Source: Xanthostigma xanthostigma (lineage: Eukaryota > Arthropoda > Insecta > Raphidioptera > Raphidiidae). From it: 64,000 bases of DNA. Positions 55,432-64,000 of the stretch are shown in pieces (the stretch's first letter is position 1; the number at the start of each line of letters is the position of its first letter). The stretch spans positions 47,394,401 through 47,458,400 of the forward strand of contig OY754465.1 of the NCBI GenBank assembly GCA_963575645.1, in the 5' to 3' direction. Under the pieces are notes generated by a model. It searched no databases, was not told the origin of the DNA, and worked only from the letters and a program-made list of their open reading frames with translations. Position numbers and translations under genes: made by a program.

Positions 55432-55511
55432 TAATAATAATTAATTATAGTAAGAGATCCGGTATTAGAAATATATAGCCTCCTCTGTTATTTGATTATG
55501 ATAAATATTAT

Positions 55512-55766
55512 ATGTTAGATAATATACATGTGTTACGGTCAATGTCGACAATGCCCGAGTTTTTATCACTGATATCAACTATTGAAGAATATATTTTTCA
55601 GCTTTCAAATAGTGTCTTGAATAACTCAAATTTGAACAAAATATTTTGTAAGCACTTGAATGAAACACAATTGAAACTTACTGAAAATCGACCGACTATT
55701 ACGAGAATTCTGAAAAGAATGACAGCGCTAGAACTTACCAACGTCTTAAAAAGCCGAATTTTGTAA
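55512..55766 (+). CDS. Unrecognised 84-codon ORF within a foldback
   Basis: The frame starts at ATG 55512 and ends at TAA 55764-55766, with AATAAA-like sequence just after (TAATAAATAG). The product is hydrophilic in its second half (NLNKIFCKHLNETQLKLTEN, then RILKRMTALELTNVLKSRIL) and looks helical. About the first 30 codons overlap the inverted arm, so the start may be an accident of the repeat. I recognise no family, and chance is quite possible. Confidence 0.2.
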   Translation: MLDNIHVLRSMSTMPEFLSLISTIEEYIFQLSNSVLNNSNLNKIFCKHLNETQLKLTENRPTITRILKRMTALELTNVLKSRIL

Positions 55767-56162
55767 TAAATAGAAGGTTTTTGTATTTGAGTAATAAGAA
55801 GATTATGAGTAGATCAGCTTAGGAGAGCAATAAACATATTTTCATTTATTAAAATAAATAAAATGTGTGAAAATAAATTATCCGTAGTTTTGATTTTTAT
55901 TTTTATTGCTGGAATAATCGTGAGTTCTGAAATTTAATACATTGAGATATTATATTGTTTATTTCTCATATCATATAAATAATAAATAAATTATACGTAT
56001 TTTCAATCATTAATAATTGTAATAGAAAGCTGAAAAATATATTCTTCAATAGTTGATATCAGTGATAAAAATTCCATAAAGTGCTAATGATAACTCATCA
56101 TGATAAAGATACAATCAAATGTCAGCGTTTCATGTTTATAAAAAATCTATTTTTTGAACCTT

Positions 56163-56280
56163 GTTCGATTTCGGACATTGCCCGATGTGGCTCGGGCATT
56201 GTCGACATTGACCGGTCAATGTCGACATTGCCCGGGCATTGTCGATATTGCTCGTATTACGGACATTGACCGTAACATAT
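56163..56280. repeat. Array of GACATTGMCCG motifs with a 41-bp palindrome
   Basis: Within about 115 bases the motif GACATTGCCCG or GACATTGACCG (or its complement) occurs about seven times. Two halves, CGGGCATTGTCGACATTGAC and GGTCAATGTCGACATTGCCC, make a near-perfect palindrome centred near 56213. One further inverted pair is at 55533-55556. It looks like a cluster of protein-binding sites. Confidence 0.75.
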
Positions 56281-56765
56281 AAATTGATAAATCGCACACG
56301 AGTTGTCTAGCTAAATCACGTACCGATGCTGTTGAACTAAATAAATTCTAATTAATTTTTTTGAATCATCTTCCCCAATTTATAAATCATAAAAATCAAG
56401 CCTAAGATGAGAAAATATGACACAAATAAACTGTTAACATAACAAATAAACTCAAAATACACAGAACACAACTATTTACCAGGTATGTTTATGTGGATGA
56501 TCAATATTTATTTATAGAATCAATGATATATTCAATTCCTTGTATCACATTCTCTCTTTTTAGGCTAGATTTTTATGGTTTTCAAATCGAGGTATAGTTG
56601 ATCCAAAAAAGTTAATTAGATTTTTTTTAATTTAACAGCATCGGTACACGATTTAGCTAGGCAATCCATGTGCGATTTATTAATGTGTATATTATCTAAG
56701 ATACCTATAATCTTTTTCATCATCAAATAACAGATGAGGGTATATATTTCTAATAGTCTAATATG

Positions 56766-57112
56766 CTATGAGTTGGAATTTCGAGCGTGAAGGCAACGCA
56801 TACCTATAATACCTACATTAAAATCATGTTTGGATGTTTGTAATATTCATTGAAGTAATTCTATCAAAACTTTCTCATCTCAGTTCTCGTTTCGCGACAT
56901 TGGTTATTACTGTTAGAAAGTTTACTTGTTTTTCACCTATTATTAAATGCTATTAATCACGAATTTATTTGAAACTTTTTTCGTTCATATTTCTCAGATC
57001 AACGAAATTAGTTATCGAGAAATTAATTATGTTATCCGTTCATTATTGTCAAGTTAAATTTCTGATTTTATTTTTTTAATTTCTCAATCGACTATTTGAA
57101 AATATTTGTGAT
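56766..57112. other. AT-rich DNA with no supported gene
   Basis: Nothing supported here. Confidence 0.4.
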
Positions 57113-57157
57113 TTTGAAGTGAAACATCTAATGGCGCATTTGGTTGGGAGTAAAATT
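57113..57157 (+). repeat. G-family repeat, first 45 bp only
   Basis: AAGTGAAACATCTAATGGCG then CATTTGGTTGGGAGTAAAA, after which similarity stops at the left arm of the next foldback. The other copies continue CCGTGC. The missing remainder was not found on the far side. Confidence 0.65.
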
Positions 57158-57813
57158 AATTTTAAACTAAATATAATTTTTTAATTTATTAAATACATTA
57201 AAAATGACTTTGCTATAAAACTTATGTTAAAAAAATCCTTCAAAATCCCAATTGTAATTCTATAACAAGGCTTTGAATAAAAAAAAAACTCGGGTCGCAG
57301 TGCCAAACCCTGCCGACAATATAGTGTATTTGCTTACACTGCCAGTGTGGCTTTATTATATGAACTTAACCCTTTTGGTTTTGGACAAAATAAAAATTTT
57401 AACTTAATACATCCCTTAAAATAATTTTTTTCTTAATTTCAATATTACTATCAATTTACCAAATTAAATTCACCCTGCACTAAGTAAATCCATATCTACA
57501 AATTAATGTTTTCATAAAATTTTTAAGTCCGGTCCTGTCGGGCCGATTTTAATAAAATTTTGGTAGCACATTTTAATCATTACTAAAGGGTTAAATTTCA
57601 ATTTTGAAACGATTCGGAGAAATTTTTCGGTATTTTTGGGCCCAAAAATATTTTTCAACCCCTAAATCCCACCCTTAAAGTGGCCCGATTGGGCCCATTT
57701 TAAATAGGCTTCGTGCGGTGATGGATTTTAATATGTGGTCCAAATTTCGTTAAAATCAATTAACTCCTTCGAAAGTTATTGTCCGCACCTATATATATAT
57801 ATATATAAATATA

Positions 57814-57889
<76 letters not shown>

Positions 57890-58153
57890 TAAACATACTT
57901 TTCCAAAAATGGTGCCAAAGTGTTTAGGAGGCTATGAAACGTCGAGAAATTTTGGTCCGACCCCTAGGTCCCGCCATCCGACCGACGCCAATAGTGTAAG
58001 TGCCTTATGGCAAATACACTAATAATATCATTAAAAGCCTTGTTATAGAATTACAATTGGGATTTTGAATGATTTTTTGACATGTTTTATAGCAAAGTCA
58101 TTTTTAATGTATTTAATAAATTAAAAAGTTATATTTAATTTAAAATCAATTTT
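57158..58153. mobile_element. 1.0-kb foldback with an AT microsatellite and a shared core
   Basis: Inverted arms, about 57158-57285 and 58035-58153: AAATACATTAAAAATGACTT, TGCTATAAAACTTATG, AAAATCCCAATTGTAATTCT and ATAACAAGGCTTT face their complements. Weaker pairing continues through GTGTATTTGC. The core 57425-57660 matches 52093-52322. A long (AT)n run lies at 57789-57890. Confidence 0.65.
57789..57890. repeat. (AT)n microsatellite, about 100 bp
   Basis: A nearly pure TA dinucleotide run with a few interruptions. The 95-codon frame across it is a Tyr-Ile artefact. Confidence 0.95.
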
Positions 58154-58229
58154 AAAGTAAGTTCATTATTATATATTTGAAGAAATTGAAATAAACTATG
58201 TACCTACCTATAATAACAAAGATATTCTA

Positions 58230-58852
58230 AAAAAAAATTGGTTGTCTGTAAAGTCGGTTTACGGACGATAGTTTTACGTGATAACGTATTCCGTAATACA
58301 TAACCTAAATTCTACATATAATAATTATAATAATTCGAATCTATGATATTGCATCTTTCGCTTCAAATTTAGGTTAATTTTATTTATTTAAATTACTCAC
58401 CATATAATATAATTGTTTTTTTTAACTTTCTTTCTTTCGTATTTATTTTAAGTCTCAAAGATTAGCTGTCATAATATTTATAAAACAATTGTTTCACTGT
58501 TTATAATATAAAATTCCAAAACCTACTTACAATATTTAAGTATTTTCATACGTCAAAAAATTGATTTTTATAATGATAAAATTTGTAAGAAAACGATTTT
58601 TTCGAGAGATGAGACCTAGCTAAAACGATTTTTTGCCCGCCAAAATCCCTTTTCAGTAAATTTCATCCAAATCGTTAGGGCCGTTTTCGAGAAAAGCACG
58701 CACAGGGTCTGGCGGAACGTTACGCGTTACGCGTTACGAACGTTAGGAACGTTACGTTAGGAACGTTACACTTTTTCGTGCATGCAGCCGGTGTGTTATC
58801 AATTTATAAGATTGGTGATTCATCAATTTATAAGACGTTATCACGTCAAAAA
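58230..58852 (-). repeat. REP-family long copy with local tandem growth
   Basis: Inverted relative to 30866-31407 and almost collinear with it. Two places have grown: TCAATTTATAAGATTGGTGA then TTCATCAATTTATAAGACG near 58798-58840 (a partial duplication of the end), and repeated AACGTTAGG/GTTACGC units at 58718-58770. No coding capacity was found. Confidence 0.8.
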
Positions 58853-58990
58853 ATGTTAACAGACAATATTTATCACAAAGTGTAAGCAATGATAAGATAT
58901 AATAACTCAAACCCTTCATTGATAGCAAAATAATTCGATTTTATAAACAAACAACCTTAGAATTAGTTTCGTTAAAAAGGAATTTTTCAA
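58853..58990. other. AT-rich spacer
   Basis: Nothing supported here. Confidence 0.4.
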
Positions 58991-59350
58991 GTTTTATTTT
59001 ACATACACGGTGGCACATAAACATTGTTCTTGGCTCCTAAAACAAATCTGCAGAATCGACTTTTTCGTTCAAAAACTTAGGACGCACACATATAATTACG
59101 ATCGGTTGAAATCTAGTAGTTAAAGAACCGATTATCAAATTATACAAACGTTTTTACGTGCACGGGAGCACATTTTGCCCTCAACGTACTATTACGCGTA
59201 TTGTCGGTATATCCGAATAATTGCAGATGAAATCCGTCTTTAGAGGAATCGATTATCAGATAGGTCATCTTATCTGGAACAATTGTAAATATAGACTGTT
59301 TTACATGCACGGTAGCACATTGTGTCTCGAGCTTCTATAAGGTTCGTAAG
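58991..59350 (+). repeat. Degenerate tandem repeat, period about 150 bp
   Basis: TTTTACATACACGGTGGCAC (about 58997), TTTTTACGTGCACGGGAGCA (about 59151) and TTTTACATGCACGGTAGCAC (about 59299) start three successive units. Between them GAACCGATTATCAAATTATA and GGAATCGATTATCAGATAGG also correspond. Identity between units is low, so the array is old. Confidence 0.55.
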
Positions 59351-60251
59351 GTCGACTATGTTCCACAGTTATACAGTAGGTATGTAGGTATAGAGCTCTG
59401 GTGTGCGCTTGTACCTCTGGCTTCCTGCAGTTATAGACCTCCATTAAAGTTCCGGAACACTGGCTACACAGCTGATTTCATTTCCAATTAGCAATTCCTG
59501 CAAAGCGATAAAGTCTTCTTGCACGTACGACCATAGACCGTTCCTGCTATACGCCCATTCCTGCTACATCGCGCAACGCTCTCTTTGTTTTTATTTCTCG
59601 TTCTCTCTTTGTCGCTCTTCCAGCTCTATGTCATTCTACTGGGTGTTGATTGTAGTCATGGAACTTATTTAAAAAGAAGTTTGTACCACGTCTACTTCGT
59701 CAATACGAGAAAACAATTGTCATAAAATAATACGAGCTAAAATCTCTTCAAATCAATTGACATTTGATTCATGGTTCTAATTTATTATACTGTGTCGTTG
59801 TGAGCTCTGTTATCGAACGTCTATAATCTACAGTATTTATCTCTCAAAATTAATATTTCACGTGCTTGAACTGTTTATTAGTGTTCCGTGCGAAATCATT
59901 TCGGTGTTCGTCTGTCCGTCTGTCACAGGCAATAATTTTATCTGAAACTATATGAGGTAAAATTTAAAATTTGGCAGAGTGTGGTAGCCCAAATCGAAAC
60001 GGGAAGTATAAATAATTGATTTTGGGAGTGAATTAGGAAATGGGAAAATAGAATGTCAAATGAAAGCTTATTATAATATCGAGCTAACTCGTTGGTACCA
60101 CATAAGACTCGTAATCTCAGGGTCAAGTATTACTTGCACTTGAATCGATTTTTTTTAACCTACTCAGCGTCTTCTGCAATATTTAAAAGAAACCTCTTAA
60201 GCGCTTACCATTTATTCAAATCTTTGTTAGAAATATTTTACAATTTCCAAA
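59351..60251. other. Non-coding stretch, no supported gene
   Basis: A CTCTCTTTGT-rich patch occurs at 59579-59625. AACGTCTATAATCTACAG at 59817 is part of the short dispersed motif mentioned at 5145. No gene is supported. Confidence 0.4.
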
Positions 60252-60600
60252 TTGTTTTGATGAAAGCGACTTATGACGCGCTTGGTTGGGAATAAAACCG
60301 TGCGATTGACGCAACACTTTTATGGGAAGACGGTACGTTTGTGTGCGTTGGATTAATCATTGGATTAATTGAAGGCGACAGCTAGATAACAGGACGAATT
60401 TTAGTTACTAGTATTTCGTTAGATGGCAGGGCGTGACGCTTGCGTTGTATATGCGTTGGATTATAAGGAGACAACTAGATGACAGGGCAAAATTTAGTTA
60501 CTAGAATTTTTTTAGTCGGCAGAGCAAAATTTAATTACTAGAATTTCGTTTTAATTTGTTTCACATCTACTAGGCGTCCCACAATGACTCAAATTTTTTT
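60252..60600 (+). repeat. G-family repeat with internal subrepeats
   Basis: Starts GATGAAAGCGACTTATGACG then CGCTTGGTTGGG, ends GTTTCACATCTACTAGGCG then TCCCACAATGACTC. Inside, TTTAGTTACTAGTATTTCGT, TTTAGTTACTAGAATTTTTT and TTTAATTACTAGAATTTCGT form three tandem subrepeats of about 40-100 bp spacing, each preceded by a GCAGGGC-like block. Confidence 0.6.
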
Positions 60601-60653
60601 ATTTAATCGTTTAATTCTAAACTACAGTTTGTATACGTCGATTGGGTTTTCAG

Positions 60654-60740
60654 AATATACTTCCTGCAGGCGTCTCTTTACCTGAATCCGTACACGTAGT
60701 ACGTACCCAACCTATACAAAACCCGTTCCTTCAGAACCAG
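60654..60740 (+). CDS. Candidate internal exon, 29 codons, phase 0
   Basis: The acceptor GATTGGGTTTTCAG ends at 60653. From 60654 a phase-0 frame reads NILPAGVSLPESVHVV, then RTQPIQNPFLQNQ and meets CAG|GTACAG at 60741, an acceptable donor; the exon is 87 bases. The frame stays open past the donor as VQIRHPHPPTRTSEPLCKWM to TAG at 60954, so a longer exon is possible. The segment is G+C-richer than its flanks and Pro/Gln-rich, as in low-complexity parts of regulatory proteins. I recognise no domain. Chance remains possible. Confidence 0.35.
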
Positions 60741-60956
60741 GTACAGATCCGCCACCCTCATCCGCCCACGCGGACCTCTGAGCCGCTCTGCAAATGGATG
60801 TGTTTCGAAACTAATTTAAATGAAATGATTGTCGCTTTTATCTGTTATTTATTTTTAATCTTTTATGGCTTCGAGATTATCTTCGCCCGTTGTTTTATTT
60901 CAAATCGTTTAAAGAACGCTGTCATTTTGTTCGTCACTTTCTACCTCGCCGTTTAG

Positions 60957-61599
60957 TTTATTTTTAAACTTTTTTTATTTGAATGACTTTTTTAATACAG
61001 GCAGTCGAATTTTCATAGCTTCTCTAATGTTTATAATGTTATTAATTAGATGCTCCTGATGACATCCTCAAAATAAAAGATTACAACGTTTTGTTAATTT
61101 TTTATTGTCCCACAGTAGTATTAATGATATCCATATCGGATAAAAGGACAGGTTTTTGGTAAAACATTTGTTTCTTAAATAGCAACGCTTCATCCTAATA
61201 AATACAGGACAAAACGCGATATTGGTATCTTTTTTTAATACAACGAGAAAGCATCAGCAATACTAAAAGTTGGCTTCATAAAAAAATCGCATCCTGATAT
61301 TTAGACAGTCAAAGTGGAACATTACAATAGGTAGTCATTTACATTAGATAGTTAAAAACGTAACTATATATTTTTTTCAGGCTGCCATTTTTCAAATTTA
61401 TTGCATAATATGCCATTGTTCGCGAGGATTAAGAAAGTAGCCACAATAAAAAGTTTGGGACAAACCTTCCCATATTAAAAGTAGGTATATGCAAAGTTTT
61501 AACATCCTAGAAAATAATTCGGTTCCGTTGAGTTCTGTCCTGTCTTCAATGCTATATTGTTACTTATAAGTATGCAAAGTTCCAGTCAATCGGAACCTT
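60957..61599. other. AT-rich DNA with no supported gene
   Basis: An acceptor-like TATATATTTTTTTCAG ends at 61380, followed by a 30-codon frame with MPLFARIKKVATIKSLGQTF. There is no donor or other support. Confidence 0.35.
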
Positions 61600-62000
61600 A
61601 GAAAATTATATGTGTAGTGCTAGGTTGCAGAAAGAATTGTCAAAAAATTTGATTTGACAATGATCTTAGATTGTGATCATATAATTAGAGTTTAGAACAT
61701 TAGATTGTACTCACACAGAAACAAATGATTGTTCTACATAGAAAGAGATCGCTTTTCAAACTAAATTTTGGTCAAAATGCGTAGAAAAAAGTTGTATAGA
61801 AGTGGAAACTGTACAAAAAACCATGCTAAATACATTTATACAGACTTTAAGAAAAATGTCGTTTTAATCAATCAATTATTCTTCTAATAGGATCATTCCA
61901 AAACTCTACTATGCTTTTCATATGGTGAAATATGTATATTCAGATCCTAAGGTCATTGTCAAATCAGATTTTTTGACAATCCGTTCTACAACTGAGCACG
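61600..62000. repeat. R61-family repeat, most complete copy
   Basis: GTTGCAGAAAGAATTGTCAA and TTGACAATGATCTTAGATTG at the left face GATTTTTTGACAATCCGTTC then TACAACTGAGCACG at the right, so the ends may be inverted repeats. CAATCAATTATTCTTCTAAT lies between. Copies are at 2510-3115 and 25631-26160. Confidence 0.5.
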
Positions 62001-62746
62001 AATGTTCCAAAATATAAATATTTCTGTTGTTAAATAATATAGAATGCTATAGTAATCAACCATAATAATTTAACGTTCGTAATATTATAACACTATATAT
62101 ATACGTCACTAGTCTGTGCTTTTACGGTTTTTTCTGCACATTAATCTATTTTCGTCACGTTGCGAAGTTCAGATTTAAGATGAATGCACTGTGGAGAAGT
62201 CTTCAATTGTGAGTTCTCGACTTTCAAGATATCGATTTCATTTATCCAATTTTTCTCCCCTTTTCTCCTGAACATACTGACACTGTGATATGTGGAAATA
62301 TTGAATAGAAAGGTATACCGGATGAATAAGTAACAACTTAACGTACAACTTTTCATTCTTAACTTAAAACTATTTTATAATGCAGGTATGTATGAAAAAA
62401 AAATGAAATAATAATTTCGATGAATTTAGATGTTTCGTGAACATTTTAAATGGGTGTTCTGCAGAATGAGCCAGAGGTACCTTGTAACACGGGCTATAAA
62501 TGAGGTAGGGAAAGTTAATTAAATTATCAATCACATCCATGTTAATGATGTTTTAATTATTGACAACCTCAGTATACACTATAACACCAGTCACTACTGC
62601 CATAGGCCGTGTATCTTGTATCATGCACGACATAGGTACGTATCGCCGAGTCCAAATGATAGACTCACATAGACTCAGTAAACACTTCTAGCATATGACA
62701 GTAATGAACGCTTATTTGTACTAATGTGCTGACGGTAAATACAGCT
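62001..62746. other. AT-rich DNA with no supported gene
   Basis: At 62385 TATAATGCAG is joined to GTATGT, a further but weak acceptor-donor fusion. Nothing else was found. Confidence 0.35.
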
Positions 62747-63075
62747 CAAAGCCGATTCAAATAACACGCTATAATTTGAGGGTTAGAGCTTGCACGGTGT
62801 ACACCGGGGGTATTCTGATGATGGCGTTTTATGTGCTGTTCGGAGTGCAGAACAGCGCCTGAACACAATTAAGTCTCCGACACAAAACACACACGAGTTT
62901 TGTGGTCTGCGAGTAGTGGCAGTTAAACTTTAGCGTTGATTGTGTAACTATTACACTATTTACTGGTATTAAATATTGACTAAATATGGAAAATATAATT
63001 CATTCTAAAATTGTGAATTACCTATCTAAGATTTTGGCTGCTCTGCAGCGCTCATAGAGGAACCGCCACTGTTTC
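62747..63075. repeat. 330-bp dispersed repeat, copy 2
   Basis: Partner of 40697-41060, collinear and in the same orientation, from CAAAGCCGATTCAAATAACA to TCTGCAGCGCTCATAGAGGA then ACCGCCACTG. Confidence 0.65.
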
Positions 63076-64000
63076 ACGATTCTTATTATTACTACATTTT
63101 TAAAACGAAATATCAATGTTCAATGTTGTCCAAAAATTAAAAGTTTTGGAGCTTAGTGTTAATCAATTAATTAATATATCTCGACGTTCGATAGGTATAT
63201 AACAATTTATGTGCATTTTTAATGACGCTTTTAGTTTAAATTAATATAATCTAATTTTCTTAATTTAAGAAAAAATAACAAATGAATAACTTGGTAGGTA
63301 ACAATGTAACACAAGAAAAAATTTTACATTCTGTTAATTTTGTTTTAATAAAGTGTCAACAATTGAAATGTAAAAGAATACATAGAAATTAATTAGCGTT
63401 CTTGTTGCTAAGTGCTGCTCGATGCCGCTTAAGTTAGAATCGGTCTTAAAAAAGCTAGTGCAAGCTCATATATTATGTAATAACTATGTTACGAAATTAT
63501 TCTTTTAAAATAATCCGAAAACAAAATAGAATTAGACGCGAATGTCGGTTTGATTTACTGAGTGACTTTAGAGAAACCATTTGTAGTCATCGTGCAAAAA
63601 TGAACACTGTATATTTATGTATTTTGTGTTCCATGAATGTGCTGTGCATCTATCGAGCTAAAAAGATTTTCAACTCCTTATTTTATTCATTTCAGTACGT
63701 ACACTCACAACATAATACAGACAGATTTTTTATTCATCACACATAAAGAACTGAATTTTTTGAATATTGATTTTTATTAACATTAGAAAGAAAAGAGAAG
63801 TAAATATTTGGTTAGCAGTTATTAAATTTGACTAGCAACAAAAATCAGCCGTAAAATCATTTGGTCAGCATACAAAGATTTTGTTTGCAATAAATAAAAA
63901 TCGGGTGGCAATCCATGTTCTGCAAAGAATATTAATAAGGGTCAGTACTTTAATCATAAACGGGCAGTTAGCAATATTATGTATCAGCTTAATAAACAGT
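63076..64000. other. AT-rich DNA with no supported gene
   Basis: An 86-codon frame at 63486-63746 has no motif and no splice context. No repeats were matched. Confidence 0.4.

Larger units (their letters stand above)
55455..56765. mobile_element. Complex foldback with nested inverted segments
   Basis: Three inverted pairs can be traced: ATTAGAAATATATAGCCTCC at 55465 with 56735-56755; TTTTTATCACTGATATCAAC, TATTGAAGAATATATTTTTC at 55558-55605 with 56027-56075; AAATCGCACACGAGTTGTCT at 56290-56360 with 56610-56690. Between the second and third lies the GACATTG motif array. An 84-codon frame (55512-55766) crosses the left arm. No known termini or target duplication was established. Confidence 0.55.

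Noticed and set aside
57735-58022. 95-residue open frame
   Set aside because: It consists largely of a Tyr-Ile run translated from the (AT)n microsatellite.
60740-60956. C2H2 zinc finger of GLI/ZIC type suggested by LCKWMC
   Set aside because: The Cys spacing does not fit and the two His residues are missing; the following residues are hydrophobic AT-rich translation.

Overview
The window is AT-rich DNA (roughly one third G+C by eye) from a eukaryotic, almost certainly insect or other arthropod, nuclear genome. The evidence is the density and type of mobile elements: Helitron-like elements with A|TC...CTAG|T ends, hAT miniatures with 8-bp duplications, TA-flanked MITEs, a Harbinger transposase fragment, and the C-terminal end of a Jockey/R1-type non-LTR retrotransposon. 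I cannot name the species; Lepidoptera and Hemiptera both fit. No bacterial operon, rRNA gene, CRISPR array or intact long protein-coding gene is present.

Layout. 1-9.2 kb: sparse repeats, then a 1.22-kb near-perfect inverted repeat at 5765-6986. 9.2-9.6 kb: a possible terminal exon on the + strand. 10-19 kb: Helitron-like elements, three carrying a tRNA-Lys-derived segment, one of them interrupted by a TA-flanked MITE. 19-24 kb: a duplicated 440-bp repeat, a composite MITE with another repeat nested in it, and a Helitron copy. 25.28 kb: a strong acceptor fused directly to a strong donor (recursive splice site or 75-nt exon). 25.8-33.7 kb: a hAT miniature, two hairpin elements, a full-length copy of a recurring repeat called REP here, and other TIR elements. 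34.4-36.3 kb: an internally deleted Harbinger element and a non-LTR relic. 40-48 kb: small hairpins, nested hAT insertions and a foldback with internal tandem repeats. 49-53 kb: short tandem repeats, a 45-bp-arm hairpin and a 0.73-kb foldback. 54-60 kb: a second acceptor-donor fusion at 55424/55425, a complex foldback with an array of GACATTGMCCG motifs, another foldback with an AT microsatellite, a second long REP copy and a degenerate tandem repeat. 60.65 kb: a possible internal exon. 61-64 kb: further repeat copies and featureless AT-rich DNA.

Reading as a whole. The simplest model is that most of the window is one very long intron, or intergenic DNA, filled by non-autonomous DNA transposons. 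The two acceptor-donor fusions and the two best exon candidates all lie on the + strand, which would fit a long + strand gene. That is inference; RNA evidence would settle it. Repeat-family names used here (REP, G-family, M-family, T2-family, R61-family) are local labels defined by copies seen inside this window.
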